Position numbers and translations under genes: made by a program. A stretch of DNA of 64,000 nt, from the NCBI RefSeq assembly GCF_049942825.1, contig NZ_CP187970.1, positions 3,720,001 through 3,784,000 on the forward strand, given 5' to 3'. The notes beneath the pieces were generated by a model. It searched no databases. It had not been told where the DNA came from and worked only from the letters and a program-made list of their open reading frames with translations. The stretch's first letter is position 1. Each line of letters begins with the position of its first letter. Shown here piece by piece: positions 8,427-17,667 of the stretch. The stretch is from Paenibacillus_G sp049942825 (GTDB lineage Bacteria > Bacillota > Bacilli > Paenibacillales > NBRC-103111).

Positions 8427-8654
8427 ACTTGGAGCAGCTGCCCTTGGAACAGCTGGTATACGGCTCGCCGATGGAGTGATTCTGCGCCGTGATAACAACG
8501 TGGCTCACGACTGCCGATCTGACCGCCGACTCCGCTCCCAGTGCTGCCTTGATTGTATCCGGGCAGGAAGGGTGCTTACAAGCGGGGTTGAACCTTGATT
8601 GTGCGGGCGCTGGCCTCCAACCAAGCGGGAAGGTCGGAACCTTCATGAAGTTAA

Positions 8655-8674
8655 CGGAACTGAGATGCCTTATT
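8655..8674 (+). repeat. Interspersed short repeat (copy a)
   Basis: CGGAACTGAGATGCCTTATT, one of at least eight direct copies of a motif approximating (G/C)GAACTNAGNTNCCTTATT in this window. The others are at 10449-10581 and 28416-28599. It lies between the 127-bp repeat and the transposase. Confidence 0.6.
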
Positions 8675-8825
8675 GCGATATTTCCCGTGATTTCTCAGCG
8701 AATAGTTATAATGAACGAAACCGACTACCTCTTTGCATCACGTAGGTTGAAGTTGGAAATGACTTGGAGTGAATACACCAATCAAATCCAAAACAGAGCT
8801 ACAAACAAAAAGGAGTCGGTTAGTA

Positions 8826-9947
8826 ATGAGTATGTCCACAAAGTATGTAGGGTTAGACGTATCCAAGGAAAAAATTGCCGTTGCCATAGCCACGGAAAAT
8901 CGAGATGAGCCCGTGCGGTTCTGGGGGACGATTCCCCATACCAAGGAGGCCGTGCGAAAGTTAGTCAAGCAGCTTGCAAAGGACGATGAGATCAAACTCG
9001 ACGTTTGCTATGAGGCCGGGCCTACAGGGTTTCAGCTGTATCGTTGGTTCCTTGAACTCTTTGTCAATTGCAGCGTCGTTGCGCCCAAAGCATTGGATGG
9101 CAACAAGCGCATTAAAACCGACAAAAGGGATGCCATACGTTTAGCGCAGCTCTACAGGGCCAGAGAGTTAACCGAAATCTACGTACCTACGCCCGAGGAC
9201 GAAGCGCTGCGGGATTTGGTTCGGGCCCGGGAGGATGCGGTTCAGGATATGAATCGGCACAAGCAGCGGCTAACGAAGTTCCTGCTTCGGCACCAGCTTC
9301 ATCCACCGGGCGGCACGAAGGTATGGACATCGGCCTACGAGAACTGGCTGGATACCTTGCGCTTTACGGATGCGTGCGAGGATATAGTCTTTCAAGAATA
9401 CCGCAACACCATCAGGGAGGCCGCAAACCGGATTGGGCGATACGAAAAGGAAATGGAACGGCAGGCTTCGGCAGGGTGCCAGGCTACCATGATTCAGGCG
9501 CTGCAAGGACTTCATGGTATTGCTTTAGTTACGGCCACTACTCTTGCGGCCGAACTCGGAGATCTCGCAGGAAGATTTGCTTTTGCGCCGCAGCTTATGA
9601 GTTATTCCGGATTGGTACCTTCGGAAAGTTCAAGCGGAGGCAGCCGCCGGCAAGGGCGAATCACGAAAGTCGGAAATGCGCATATCCGACGGGTACTGGT
9701 CGAAGCCGCCTGGACCTATCGGAGCAAACCCGCTGTAAGAAGAGCCCTGCGAGAGAGGCAAAAGGAGCTAAGCTCGGAGATTATTGAGATCTCTTGGAAG
9801 GCGCATAAAAGACTGCATCATAAATTTAATAGGTTAAGCTTCAGGGGAAAGAACAAAGGAACCATCGTTACCGCCGTGGCCAGGGAGCTCTTGGGATTTA
9901 TCTGGGCTATAGCCAAGGAAGTCCAGAAGCAAAGGGCGGCAGCATAA
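8826..9947 (+). mobile_element. IS110-family transposase (DEDD/Tnp_20 type)
   Basis: A 373-aa IS110-family recombinase, apparently intact. The N-terminal RuvC-like DEDD domain shows YVGLDVSKEK (first Asp), CYEAGPTGF (Glu) and IKTDKRDAIRLAQL (Asp pair). The C-terminal Tnp_20 domain shows LQGLHGIALVTATTLAAEL and SYSGLVPSESSSGGSRRQG, which carries the catalytic serine. Members of this family act with a non-coding bridge RNA and leave no or short flanking repeats. ATG 8826 follows AAGGAG at 10 nt; the frame opens earlier at 8769 without an RBS. Element ends could not be placed. A GAAGGT/ACCTTC hairpin lies upstream at 8629-8644. Confidence 0.9.
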
Positions 9948-10263
9948 TCGCTTGTGCTTGTAATAGAAGTTTGAAAATACGAAGAAGGAGGTGGTAAGAG
10001 AACGGATTTGAGGAAGATGCGTTACATTCTTTGGCTCGGGGGCAAAGTACAAAGCTAGGCAGAGAGAAATCCGCGTAGTTCCGCTGCACAAAGCAAGGGA
10101 ACAGGAGCTTTATGTGCGTTGATAGTTAGCAGGAAACTCTCTGGTCGTATGTAATCACATGTGAGAACCCACGAATATCAGGTTGCCAGCCGGCGCAAAG
10201 AACCATTTTGCCCTCGTGCCAAGGAATGTAGACATGTCCCGCTGTTCTCAGGAAAAAGACTAT

Positions 10264-10385
10264 GCAGGGAGCACGCCCCCTGCACCCCGTTACTCGCCGT
10301 AAGGCAGGGTCTGACTTGATAGTCAGACCCGTAAACAAGTATGGGAGGAAAGAAGCCGCCTGTCAAAAAGAACACCTTGACAGGC
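10264..10385. other. Cluster of three stem-loops in a 1-kb gene-free stretch downstream of IS110
   Basis: GCAGGG/CCCTGC (10264-10269 with 10278-10283), then a perfect 9-bp stem GGGTCTGAC/GTCAGACCC with a 6-nt loop (10307-10330), then a perfect 9-bp stem GCCTGTCAA/TTGACAGGC with a 10-nt loop (10358-10385). No credible gene exists from 9948 to 11000. The hairpins may belong to the right flank or end of the IS, to an old mobile element, or to a structured RNA. The sequence alone does not decide. Confidence 0.5.
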
Positions 10386-10448
10386 TTAGTTTGGAGTACA
10401 AAAAAACAGGGATACGTGCTGGGAGTTGCTCGGTTACGTTCATATCAG

Positions 10449-10581
10449 CGGAACTCAGGTATCTTATTGCCATCCGTCTCCTTCAAAAACAGCCCCCATC
10501 GTTAAAATAGCGAACTTCAGTTCCTTTATTTTACGAAGGGTCTATCCATAGGAGAATATAGCGAACCTGAGTTCCTTTATT
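10449..10581 (+). repeat. Interspersed short repeat (copies b, c, d)
   Basis: Three direct copies: GGAACTCAGGTATCTTATT (from 10450), GCGAACTTCAGTTCCTTTAT (from 10510) and GCGAACCTGAGTTCCTTTAT (from 10561). They match the motif at 8655 and the cluster at 28416-28599. The region is non-coding. Confidence 0.65.
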
Positions 10582-10978
10582 CTGTGAGTGAAGCGCCAGT
10601 CCCGCAGAGGCCAAAGCAGGGTAGGTCAAGAATTTTGTGTATCAAGCGTACAGGGAACACCTGGAACAGACCAAATCATGCTTATTGCATGCTGTGGATG
10701 GAGCCTACGCGAAGTCGCGGGAGCGGTGTGGTTAAACTCCCATCCTTCTGCCGGAAGTCACGTGCTGCATTGTCCAAGTGTTCAGGTGAAACTTGCATTG
10801 TAGATAGCAGCACTTGAGAGCGCCCTGCCTTCTTCGTGTCGGGTAACACTCCCATTCTTGGTACACCAACCCTCAATATTCATCCATCGCGATTCTCATG
10901 GAAGCTCACTATTCCGCTATGTTTCTGTGGGCCGCCGCTGCGCTTGTGACGGACGGACGCGCGGCCGGCTTCATCCAA

Positions 10979-11021
10979 ACGCACAACGGGCTGCTGTCTC
11001 TTACAGCAGCCCGTTGTGCGT
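10979..11021 (-). terminator. Terminator hairpin overlapping the 3' end of alr
   Basis: A perfect 19-bp stem (10979-10997 with 11003-11021) and 5-nt loop. The last codons of alr lie in it. The run of T after the stem on the minus strand is short (GTTTG), so termination may be incomplete. Confidence 0.6.
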
Positions 11022-12167
11022 CTTCACCACCTGCCCGCCGCGCCAATAAACACGGGGCACCCGCTTGCCGATGAGGCAGACGGCCTCGTAGGAGATCGTG
11101 TCCATCAGCTCGGCGACTTCGTCTACGGGCAGCACGCTTCCGTCCGCGCTGCCGAACAGCGTGACTATGTCACCGACCGCGGCGCCCGGCACATCCGTGA
11201 CGTCGAGCATCGTCTGGTCCATGCAGACACGCCCGGCGATGGGCGCTCGCTGCCCGCGGACCAGGGCGCTCCCCCGGCTCGAGAGACGCCGGGAGAGGCC
11301 GTCGGCGTAGCCCACCGGCAGCGTGGCAATGAGCGTCTCGCGCGGCGCGGTGAAGGTGCCGCCATAGCTGACCGTGCGGCCCGGCGGGATGCGGCGCAGC
11401 GAGACAATCCGGGTGCGCAGCGACATCGCCGGCCTCAGGTGCTCTCCGCCCGTGCGGCACTCCCCGGAAGGAAGCAGCCCGTAGAGGGAGATGCCGAAGC
11501 GGATCAGATCCAGGTGCAGCCCCTGATAGCGCAGCGTGGCGGCGGAGTTGCAGCAGTGGTGCAGCGGCAAGTGCAGGCCGTTCTGCCGCAGGGCGGCACG
11601 GAAGGCCTCGAAGGCGGCGAACTGCTCGCGGGTATAGCTGTCGTCCGGGCTGTCTGCACAGGCAAAATGCGTAAACAGCCCTTCCGCCTGCACATAGCGG
11701 GAGGCGGCCGCCTGCCGGGCGAGCCGGACCAGCTCCTCCGGCGAAGTGACGCCGACGCGTGTCATGCCCGTATCCACCTTGAAGTGGATGCGCAGGGGCA
11801 GCGCCAGTCTCTGCGTACAGGCGACCGCTTCCGCAAGCACGTCTTCGGTGAAGACGGTGAGGGTCAACCCTGCGCGGACGGCGGCTTCCACCGCATGGGG
11901 CGGGGTATAGCCCAGCACCAGGACCGGGGCCGTAATGCCAGCCCGGCGAAGGTGCAGCCCTTCATCGAGGAAAGCCACGGCCAGCTGGTCCGCGCCTCCC
12001 CGCAGGGCTGCTTCCGCCGTCTCGGAGGCGCCGTGACCGTACCCGTCCGCCTTCACGACAGCCATGAAGCGGCAGGAGGGAGCGAGCATCGCTTTGGTTA
12101 CCCTTGTGTTGTGTTCGATCGCATCAAGCGAAATGTCAGCCCAGGTGTCACGATACCCCAGGGTCAT
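11001..12167 (-). CDS. alr: Alanine racemase
   Basis: PLP-dependent racemase interconverting L- and D-alanine, 388 aa (normal length). The PLP lysine is K39 in VVKADGYGHG. The second catalytic residue, Tyr, lies in TVSYGGTFTAPRE from the other half of the active site. GYADGLSRRL and AGRVCMDQTMLDV are conserved C-terminal motifs. GGAGG lies 9 nt before the ATG. It follows ald on the same strand with 126 nt between them. Its place beside ald, adeR and an alanine permease suggests a catabolic (DadX-like) role, converting D-alanine to L-alanine for Ald, although cell-wall supply is also possible. Confidence 0.95.
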   Translation of the reverse strand: MTLGYRDTWADISLDAIEHNTRVTKAMLAPSCRFMAVVKADGYGHGASETAEAALRGGADQLAVAFLDEGLHLRRAGITAPVLVLGYTPPHAVEAAVRAGLTLTVFTEDVLAEAVACTQRLALPLRIHFKVDTGMTRVGVTSPEELVRLARQAAASRYVQAEGLFTHFACADSPDDSYTREQFAAFEAFRAALRQNGLHLPLHHCCNSAATLRYQGLHLDLIRFGISLYGLLPSGECRTGGEHLRPAMSLRTRIVSLRRIPPGRTVSYGGTFTAPRETLIATLPVGYADGLSRRLSSRGSALVRGQRAPIAGRVCMDQTMLDVTDVPGAAVGDIVTLFGSADGSVLPVDEVAELMDTISYEAVCLIGKRVPRVYWRGGQVVKTHNGLL

Positions 12168-12199
12168 GGTGATCCTGCCTCCTATGCAGCGGTAGACCC

Positions 12200-12234
12200 C
12201 TTCAGCCCCCAGGCCTGCCGGCTGGGGGCTGAAG
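12200..12234 (-). terminator. Strong hairpin between ald and alr
   Basis: CTTCAGCCCCCAG / CTGGGGGCTGAAG, 13 bp with a 9-nt loop. No T-run follows on either strand, so it may attenuate or stabilise the ald transcript rather than fully terminate it. Confidence 0.45.
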
Positions 12235-12293
12235 AAGGTTCTCTTAGTTATATATGCTCTGCGGATGGTTCATGAGATTTATTTGTCCATCGG

Positions 12294-13427
12294 TCAAATG
12301 GCGGCAAGCTCCCGCTCCAGCGCCTTCTCCACCGGCACATAGTCGAAGCCCAGGTCCCTCGCCACCGCCTCGTACGTCACGCAGCCTCCGGCGGTATTAA
12401 CCCCGTGGAGCAGCGGGCTGCTGCTCTTGATCGCCCCGTATACACCGAGCTTCGCAATCTGCAGGGCGTAAGGGACGGTCACATTCGTCAGGGCGATGGT
12501 CGATGTACGGGGCACAGCGCCCGGCATGTTGGCGACGGCATAGTGCAGCACGCCGTGCTTCACATAGGTCGGCTCATCGTGTGTCGTCATGCGGTCGGCT
12601 GTCTCGACGATCCCTCCCTGGTCGATAGCCACGTCCACGATGACAGAGCCGGCTTTCATCGTCTTCACCATCTCTTCGGTGACGAGCTTCGGGGCCCGGG
12701 CTCCGGGGATCAGCACTGCGCCGATCACTAGATCGCTTGCTGCGACTTCCTCGGCGATGGTGTACGGGTTCGAAACGAGCGTCTTCACGGAGGAGCCGAA
12801 AATATCACTCAGGAGCCGCAGCCGCTCCGGGCTGAGGTCCATGATCGTGACGTCGGCGCCCAGCCCCATCGCTATCTTGGCGGCGTTCGTGCCGACGACC
12901 CCGCCCCCGATAATCGTCACCTTCGCCGGCTTCACGCCCGGCACGCCGCCGAGCAGAATGCCCTGGCCGCCTTTGGACTTCTCGAGGAACTGGGCGCCGA
13001 TCTGCGCGGACATCCGGCCGGCGACTTCGCTCATCGGGGTGAGCAGCGGCAGCGTGCGGCCCGCCTCCACGGTCTCGTAAGCGATCGCCGTGACTTTCTT
13101 CTCGGCGAGTGCGCGGGCTAAGGCCGGCTCCGCGGCCAGATGCAGATAGGTGAAGAGCACCAGACCTTCCCGGAAATATCCGTATTCCTGCGGCAGCGGC
13201 TCCTTCACTTTCATGACCATATCCGAACGGCTCCAGACCTCGGCGGCCCCTGGGACGGTCTCGGCACCGGCCAAGACATAGTCCTTATCGGTGAAAGAGC
13301 TGCCGAGCCCCGCTCCCTCTTCGACCAGGACGGCATGTCCATCCTTTACGAAGGCAAGTACCCCGGCAGGGGTGAGAGCGACACGGTTTTCGTTGTTCTT
13401 GATTTCTCTAGGTACTCCGATGATCAT
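12294..13427 (-). CDS. ald: Alanine dehydrogenase
   Basis: NAD-dependent oxidative deamination of L-alanine to pyruvate and ammonia. The 377-aa length is exact for the family. VPREIKNNENRVALTP is at residues 4-19, and the substrate-binding lysine and histidine are in VMKVKEP and YLHLA. The NAD-binding glycine motif is IGGGVVGTNAAKIA at about 174-187. AAGGAGG lies 9 nt before the ATG. It is transcribed towards alr, with the PucR-type regulator gene just upstream. In B. subtilis AdeR activates ald in response to alanine, and the same arrangement is expected here. Confidence 0.97.
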   Translation of the reverse strand: MIIGVPREIKNNENRVALTPAGVLAFVKDGHAVLVEEGAGLGSSFTDKDYVLAGAETVPGAAEVWSRSDMVMKVKEPLPQEYGYFREGLVLFTYLHLAAEPALARALAEKKVTAIAYETVEAGRTLPLLTPMSEVAGRMSAQIGAQFLEKSKGGQGILLGGVPGVKPAKVTIIGGGVVGTNAAKIAMGLGADVTIMDLSPERLRLLSDIFGSSVKTLVSNPYTIAEEVAASDLVIGAVLIPGARAPKLVTEEMVKTMKAGSVIVDVAIDQGGIVETADRMTTHDEPTYVKHGVLHYAVANMPGAVPRTSTIALTNVTVPYALQIAKLGVYGAIKSSSPLLHGVNTAGGCVTYEAVARDLGFDYVPVEKALERELAAI

Positions 13428-13527
13428 GGCTGGCGGCCTCCTTAAGGGGTGGAAATGAACTTAAGGTCAGTATAGTGGGGAACCGCTATAGACGCATTGT
13501 GAGGATCGGAGAATTTGGAAAGTCCTG

Positions 13528-13546
13528 TTTGTGTGTTGTACACAAA
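13528..13546. promoter_or_regulatory. Candidate AdeR operator upstream of ald
   Basis: TTTGTG (13528-13533), a 7-nt spacer and CACAAA (13541-13546) form an inverted repeat between the ald start and the adeR stop. The CACAAA half-site recurs twice in the adeR/permease intergenic region. PucR-family activators bind inverted repeats at such positions; the assignment to AdeR is an inference from context. Confidence 0.45.
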
Positions 13547-13550
13547 GCTG

Positions 13551-14795
13551 TCATGCCTTGAGAGAACGGAGCTTCTCGGTCTTGAGATCTAGATACAGGG
13601 TGACCTTCTGGTCCATGCTGCCGAGATCGATTCCGCCGATCTCGGCGATCCGCTTCAGCCGGTAAGCGAGCGAATTCGCATGAATGTGGAGCCGCTCCGC
13701 GGCTTCCTTCAAGTTACTGTCGCACGAAAGATAGGCTTCGAGCGTCTCGAGCAGGGAGCCGTGATGCTCCCGGTCATAGGCCCGCAGCTTCTCGAGGCTC
13801 GGGTTCTTGTACCGGGCCGCTCCGTTATGCTCGTCGAACAACGGCAGCCAGCGGTAGAAGCCGAGGTCCCGATAGAACACCATATGGGAGGTTTCCTGCG
13901 GAAACCGGGACCGGAGCCCGAGGACGGTCTGTGCCTCGCGGTAGCTTTGCTCGAGCAGGCTGTAGTCGTCGTACACAAGTCCCCCGCCCGCGATATACGG
14001 GCCCAGCGGACTGCGTTCCTGCAGCAGGCGGCCGAGCTGGGCCAGCGCTTCCTGCGGCTCGCGAAGAGCATGCGTGTCACGGCATTCCGCGAGAACAATC
14101 AGCTGATGGCGGTGCAGAACGAACAGCGGGAACCGGGTGCGTCCTGCGGCGGACAGCAGGTAGGGGATCTCGCCGGAGAGCTTCTCGGGCAGCTCCCGCT
14201 CGAACTGCAGGATGGCCGCCGCAAAGGAAGGGGGGAGCGCGACCTGCAGCCGGGCCGCCTTCTCGGCCGCCGCGGCGTGGGAACGGAGATGTCCGGTCAG
14301 CAGCTGCCAGAAGAAGTCCTGCAGGCTCTCCTGCTCCCGCCGGCGCTGGGTCTGCTGCTTGAGCAGCTTCGTCCGGGCGGCTCCTACGCCCCGCAGCAGC
14401 TGCTCAAGGTCCTCCTCTGTGAGAGAACGGCTCTCTTCGATCACCCAGATATGCCCAAGCACGGTGCCGTTCTGGCGGATGGACACGGCCACGCGCGGTC
14501 CGAGGCCGATCTCGGCCATGCCGGGAATCCGCACGGGATCGTCACTTTCCATGAGTCGGGTGAGGATGCCTTCCTTCCACAGGTAGGCGAGCACGTGGTC
14601 CGGCACCCTGCGGGAGATGATCGTGGCGATGCGCGCCGGGTCGGTGCCCGGGGTGTGGGAGCTGTAAGCGAGCAGGCGGAAGCTCGCGTCTTCGATCGTT
14701 ACCGGACAGCGGAGCACCTCGCTGACCGCGTCAGCCAGTTCTTCCAGCGAGTCGAAGCTCCGCTGGTACCATAGTTCTTCAGAAGGAATGGGCAT
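13551..14795 (-). CDS. adeR: PucR-family transcriptional activator, AdeR-like
   Basis: About 414 residues. The N-terminal half is a sensory region (SFDSLEELADAVSEVL, then the GAF-like VAVSIRQNGTVLGHIWVIEE), followed by a central linker. The C-terminus is the PucR helix-turn-helix: LLETLEAYLSCDSNLKEAAE then LHIHANSLAYRLKRI. B. subtilis AdeR has this architecture and activates ald. The gene lies between ald and a divergent alanine-type permease, which supports the name. The frame opens 38 codons earlier without an RBS. I start at the ATG of MPIPSEELWYQ; a TTG 9 nt upstream, 4 nt after AAAGG, is also possible. Confidence 0.8.
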   Translation of the reverse strand: MPIPSEELWYQRSFDSLEELADAVSEVLRCPVTIEDASFRLLAYSSHTPGTDPARIATIISRRVPDHVLAYLWKEGILTRLMESDDPVRIPGMAEIGLGPRVAVSIRQNGTVLGHIWVIEESRSLTEEDLEQLLRGVGAARTKLLKQQTQRRREQESLQDFFWQLLTGHLRSHAAAAEKAARLQVALPPSFAAAILQFERELPEKLSGEIPYLLSAAGRTRFPLFVLHRHQLIVLAECRDTHALREPQEALAQLGRLLQERSPLGPYIAGGGLVYDDYSLLEQSYREAQTVLGLRSRFPQETSHMVFYRDLGFYRWLPLFDEHNGAARYKNPSLEKLRAYDREHHGSLLETLEAYLSCDSNLKEAAERLHIHANSLAYRLKRIAEIGGIDLGSMDQKVTLYLDLKTEKLRSLKA

Positions 14796-14904
14796 ACGGA
14801 TCAAGCAACCTTTGTATGTATAATGGGTCTGGATTTTTACTCTAGTATTATAGTGGATTTCGGGTAGATGCACATCCTTATCTTCCAGGAGCTTCGTGAT
14901 TTGA

Positions 14905-14945
14905 CACAAAGAGCACGGCTGATGTTTTGGTTAATCCACAAAGAG
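14905..14945. promoter_or_regulatory. Paired CACAAAGAG sites between adeR and the permease
   Basis: CACAAAGAG occurs at 14905 and again at 14937, 32 bp apart (about three helical turns) on the same face, in the divergent adeR/permease region. It shares the CACAAA half-site with the inverted repeat upstream of ald. A candidate AdeR-binding region. Confidence 0.35.
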
Positions 14946-15038
14946 GAGGGGGGCTGCCTGTGGTAATATCCATATCGTCAGGGAGTAACCGCTTTCAATT
15001 GATTACATAATCATCTCAAGTTCAAGGAGGAGAAGTCT

Positions 15039-16454
15039 ATGAAACAAGGCCAAACAACCGAGCTGCAGCGCGGTCTGGAGCAGCGGCATATCACGCTGAT
15101 GTCGCTCGGGGCGGCGATCGGGGTGGGATTGTTCCTCGGCTCAGCCTCGGCCATCAAGCTGGCGGGGCCCGGCATTCTGCTGGCTTACGGCCTGGCGGGC
15201 CTGGTGATGTTCTTCATCATGCGGGCCCTGGGAGAGATGGCGATCCACCAGCCGGTCGCAGGCTCGTTCGCAAGGTACGCCCGGGAGTACATCTCTCCGG
15301 TATTCGGCTATCTCACAGGCTGGAATTACTGGTTCCTGTGGATCGTCACCTGTATGGCCGAGATCACGGCCGTGGGTATCTATATGGAGTACTGGTTCCC
15401 AGGTACGCCGCGCTGGATATGGGCGCTGGCGGCGCTGATCATCATGTCGGCCGTCAATCTCATCGCCGTCAAGGCGTACGGCGAATTCGAGTTCTGGTTC
15501 GCTCTGATCAAGATCCTCACCATTGTGTTCATGATTGTCACGGGCCTTGGCGTCATTCTCTTCGGCTTCGGCAGCGGAGGGGTGGCTGTGGGAATCAGCA
15601 ATCTTTGGTCGCACGGGGGCTTCTTCCCTAACGGGATAAGCGGGGTCCTGATGTCGCTGCAGATGGTGTTCTTCGCATATCTCGGCATCGAGATGATCGG
15701 CGTCACGGCCGGCGAGGTGCAGAACCCGCGCAAGACGCTGTCCAAAGCAATCGATACTGTCTTCTGGCGCATTCTTATCTTCTATGTAGGCGCGCTGTTC
15801 GTGATCATGTCCATCTATCCGTGGAATGAGATCGGCCAGCAGGGCAGCCCGTTCGTGCTCCTCTTCGGGAAGCTGGGCATCGGGGCGGCCGCCGGCATCA
15901 TCAACTTCGTCGTCCTGACGGCCGCCTTATCCTCCTGCAACAGCGGCATCTTCAGCACCGGGCGCATGCTCTTCAACCTGGCGCGCCAAGGCGAAGCGCC
16001 ATCCCGCTTCGGGCGGCTGTCTGGCAGCGGTGTTCCGGGCTATGCGGTCCTTGCTTCGGCGGCGGCCCTGCTGGCCGGCGTCGTGCTCAACTACATCGTG
16101 CCGGAAAAAGTGTTCGTCTGGGTCACCAGCATCTCCACCTTCGGGGCGATCTGGACGTGGGCGATGATTCTCATCTCGCAGATCCGGTTCCGCAGAAGGC
16201 TGCCGCAGCAGGAGATCGGAGGGCTCTTTTACCGGATGCCGTTGTTCCCACTGGCCTCCTATGTCTGTCTCGCCTTCCTGTTCTTCGTCGTATGCCTCAT
16301 GGGGTATTTCCCCGAGACGCGGATTGCCCTGGCGGTGGGTCCGCTGTTCCTGGTGCTCATGGCCGGCATCTATTACGCAAAGGGGTATCACCGGACGGCG
16401 GCGGCAGACGTTCCGGCTGCAGCGGATCCGAATCTGCATCCGGTTAGTAAGTGA
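15039..16454 (+). CDS. APC-family amino acid permease, probably alanine (AlaP/YtnA-like)
   Basis: A 471-aa amino acid/proton symporter with 12 predicted membrane helices. It has the family start MSLGAAIGVGLFLGSASAIKLAGPGILLAYG and the helix 3 region YARYISP-like motif SFARYAREYISPVFGYLTGWNYW. Later it reads FAYLGIEMIGVTAGEVQNP, the conserved helix 6-8 region of the YtnA/GabP/AroP group. AAGGAGGAG lies 6 nt before the ATG. Divergent from adeR and next to ald and alr, so alanine (L or D) is the most likely substrate. That is context, not a sequence-specific motif. Confidence 0.8.
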   Translation: MKQGQTTELQRGLEQRHITLMSLGAAIGVGLFLGSASAIKLAGPGILLAYGLAGLVMFFIMRALGEMAIHQPVAGSFARYAREYISPVFGYLTGWNYWFLWIVTCMAEITAVGIYMEYWFPGTPRWIWALAALIIMSAVNLIAVKAYGEFEFWFALIKILTIVFMIVTGLGVILFGFGSGGVAVGISNLWSHGGFFPNGISGVLMSLQMVFFAYLGIEMIGVTAGEVQNPRKTLSKAIDTVFWRILIFYVGALFVIMSIYPWNEIGQQGSPFVLLFGKLGIGAAAGIINFVVLTAALSSCNSGIFSTGRMLFNLARQGEAPSRFGRLSGSGVPGYAVLASAAALLAGVVLNYIVPEKVFVWVTSISTFGAIWTWAMILISQIRFRRRLPQQEIGGLFYRMPLFPLASYVCLAFLFFVVCLMGYFPETRIALAVGPLFLVLMAGIYYAKGYHRTAAADVPAAADPNLHPVSK

Positions 16455-16820
16455 GCCGAAGCGGTGAAGCACCGCGTTGCACGGCGGCTCGAATGACGGA
16501 ATAATCAGGATAACTTTTCCAGAATGAGGTGAAGCGGATGATCCTCTGCCATGTTCGAAGTAGCTAGCTGCCGGGCTGGGTAACACGCGTGCCAGCCGCC
16601 GAGGGGGAAGTCTGCCCTTCGGCACCATGCAGCTCTTGCTTCGAACAGGCGCCGGGCGGTTTCAGCCGAGCGGGGATGGGTCACGCAGGATGAGCCAAGG
16701 TGCTTGGGGGTTCGCTCCGGGTTTCTTTATGCCGTAAGGTCATAAGGGAGCCGGCAGGAGGGGCCGAACAGCCCTTGGCTCTTTCATTTGTTCACCACTT
16801 TGGAAGGGATGGTTCTGAGC
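16453..16820. other. Gene-free stretch after the permease
   Basis: No credible gene is seen here. A compound hairpin follows the permease stop: outer GAGCCG/CGGCTC (16453-16458 with 16485-16490) enclosing GCGGTG/CACCGC (16461-16475). It lacks a T-run and may be a weak terminator. The rest holds nothing recognisable. Confidence 0.5.
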
Positions 16821-17576
16821 ATGACAAAAGAGAATGAGGACGAGAATGCCTTTTATGACTTGGTAGGGAGAGGGAACGGCTGGGATTTCAGCGGGGTACG
16901 GTGCCGGACGGAAGGCCAGCCTCCGGACTTGTACGGGGATGCGGCACGGTATATGGGGCCGGCTTGCCTTATGCTGGACATCGGGACCGGCGGGGGGGAG
17001 GCCGTGCTTCGGGTCGCGGATAACGTGCGCCTGCTCGTGGGGATTGACCGATCCGCAGGTATGATCGAACAGGCGAAGCGCAGCCTGGAACGGACGCTGG
17101 AGCTCCCGGCCCGTTTCGTGCGGATGGATGCGAACAAGCTGGAGTTTCCGGAGTCTTTCTTCGACCTGGTCACGTGCCGGCACTCCCCTTTCTCTGCGAA
17201 GGAAGTCTACCGAGTGCTTGCCCCGGGGGGCGTCTTCCTGACCCAGCAGGTCGGGGAAGAGGACAAACGCAGCCTGAAGGCTTTCTTCGGGCGGGGACAG
17301 CACGGGGGAGCGGCTCCCGGAACGCTCCTGCGCAGATGCTTGGGGGAGCTGCACGAGGCCGGCTTCACGAAGATCGAGTGGGAGGAGTCGGACACCGCAG
17401 AATATTACGAGCAGTACGAGGATCTGCTCTTTCTCCTGCTCCACACGCCGATTCTCCCGGATTTCAGGAAGCGGGACGGCGATGCCGAGCGGCTCAGGCA
17501 GTATGTGGAGCGGTACCGAACCCCGCAGGGCATTCCGGCGAATGCCGCCCGCTTTATTATTAAGGCCGTAAAATAA
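16821..17576 (+). CDS. Class I SAM-dependent methyltransferase
   Basis: About 251 residues with a Rossmann-type methyltransferase fold. Motif I is MLDIGTGGGEAVLRVA, the acidic end of strand 2 is VGIDRSAGMIEQAK, and FVRMDANKLEFPESFFDLVTCRHSPFS matches motifs II-III. FLTQQVGEEDKRSL lies where a class-specific cap begins. The substrate is unknown. The frame opens at TTG 16788, but the ATG at 16821 begins a sequence more like homologues and has GGAAGGG 12 nt upstream. It is followed by a strong terminator. Confidence 0.8.
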   Translation: MTKENEDENAFYDLVGRGNGWDFSGVRCRTEGQPPDLYGDAARYMGPACLMLDIGTGGGEAVLRVADNVRLLVGIDRSAGMIEQAKRSLERTLELPARFVRMDANKLEFPESFFDLVTCRHSPFSAKEVYRVLAPGGVFLTQQVGEEDKRSLKAFFGRGQHGGAAPGTLLRRCLGELHEAGFTKIEWEESDTAEYYEQYEDLLFLLLHTPILPDFRKRDGDAERLRQYVERYRTPQGIPANAARFIIKAVK

Positions 17577-17583
17577 CCAACCC

Positions 17584-17631
17584 AAAAAAGCAGAAGCGGT
17601 GCCGAATCCCGGCCAGCTTCTGCTTTTTTTT
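17584..17631. terminator. Bidirectional terminator
   Basis: AAAAAAGCAGAAGC paired with GCTTCTGCTTTTTTTT, with an inner GCCG/CGGC. It serves the methyltransferase (+) and the small minus-strand gene that follows. Confidence 0.9.
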
Positions 17632-17667
17632 CTTTGTTCGTATAGCGCACGCAGCCGTCTCATCGGC

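Noticed and set aside
10584..10817. Short overlapping frames after the IS110 region
   Set aside because: No RBS, two mutually overlapping frames of similar length, and no recognisable protein; treated as non-coding.
11016..12275. A 419-codon plus-strand frame
   Set aside because: Antisense to alr; Arg/Gly/Ala-rich shadow sequence.
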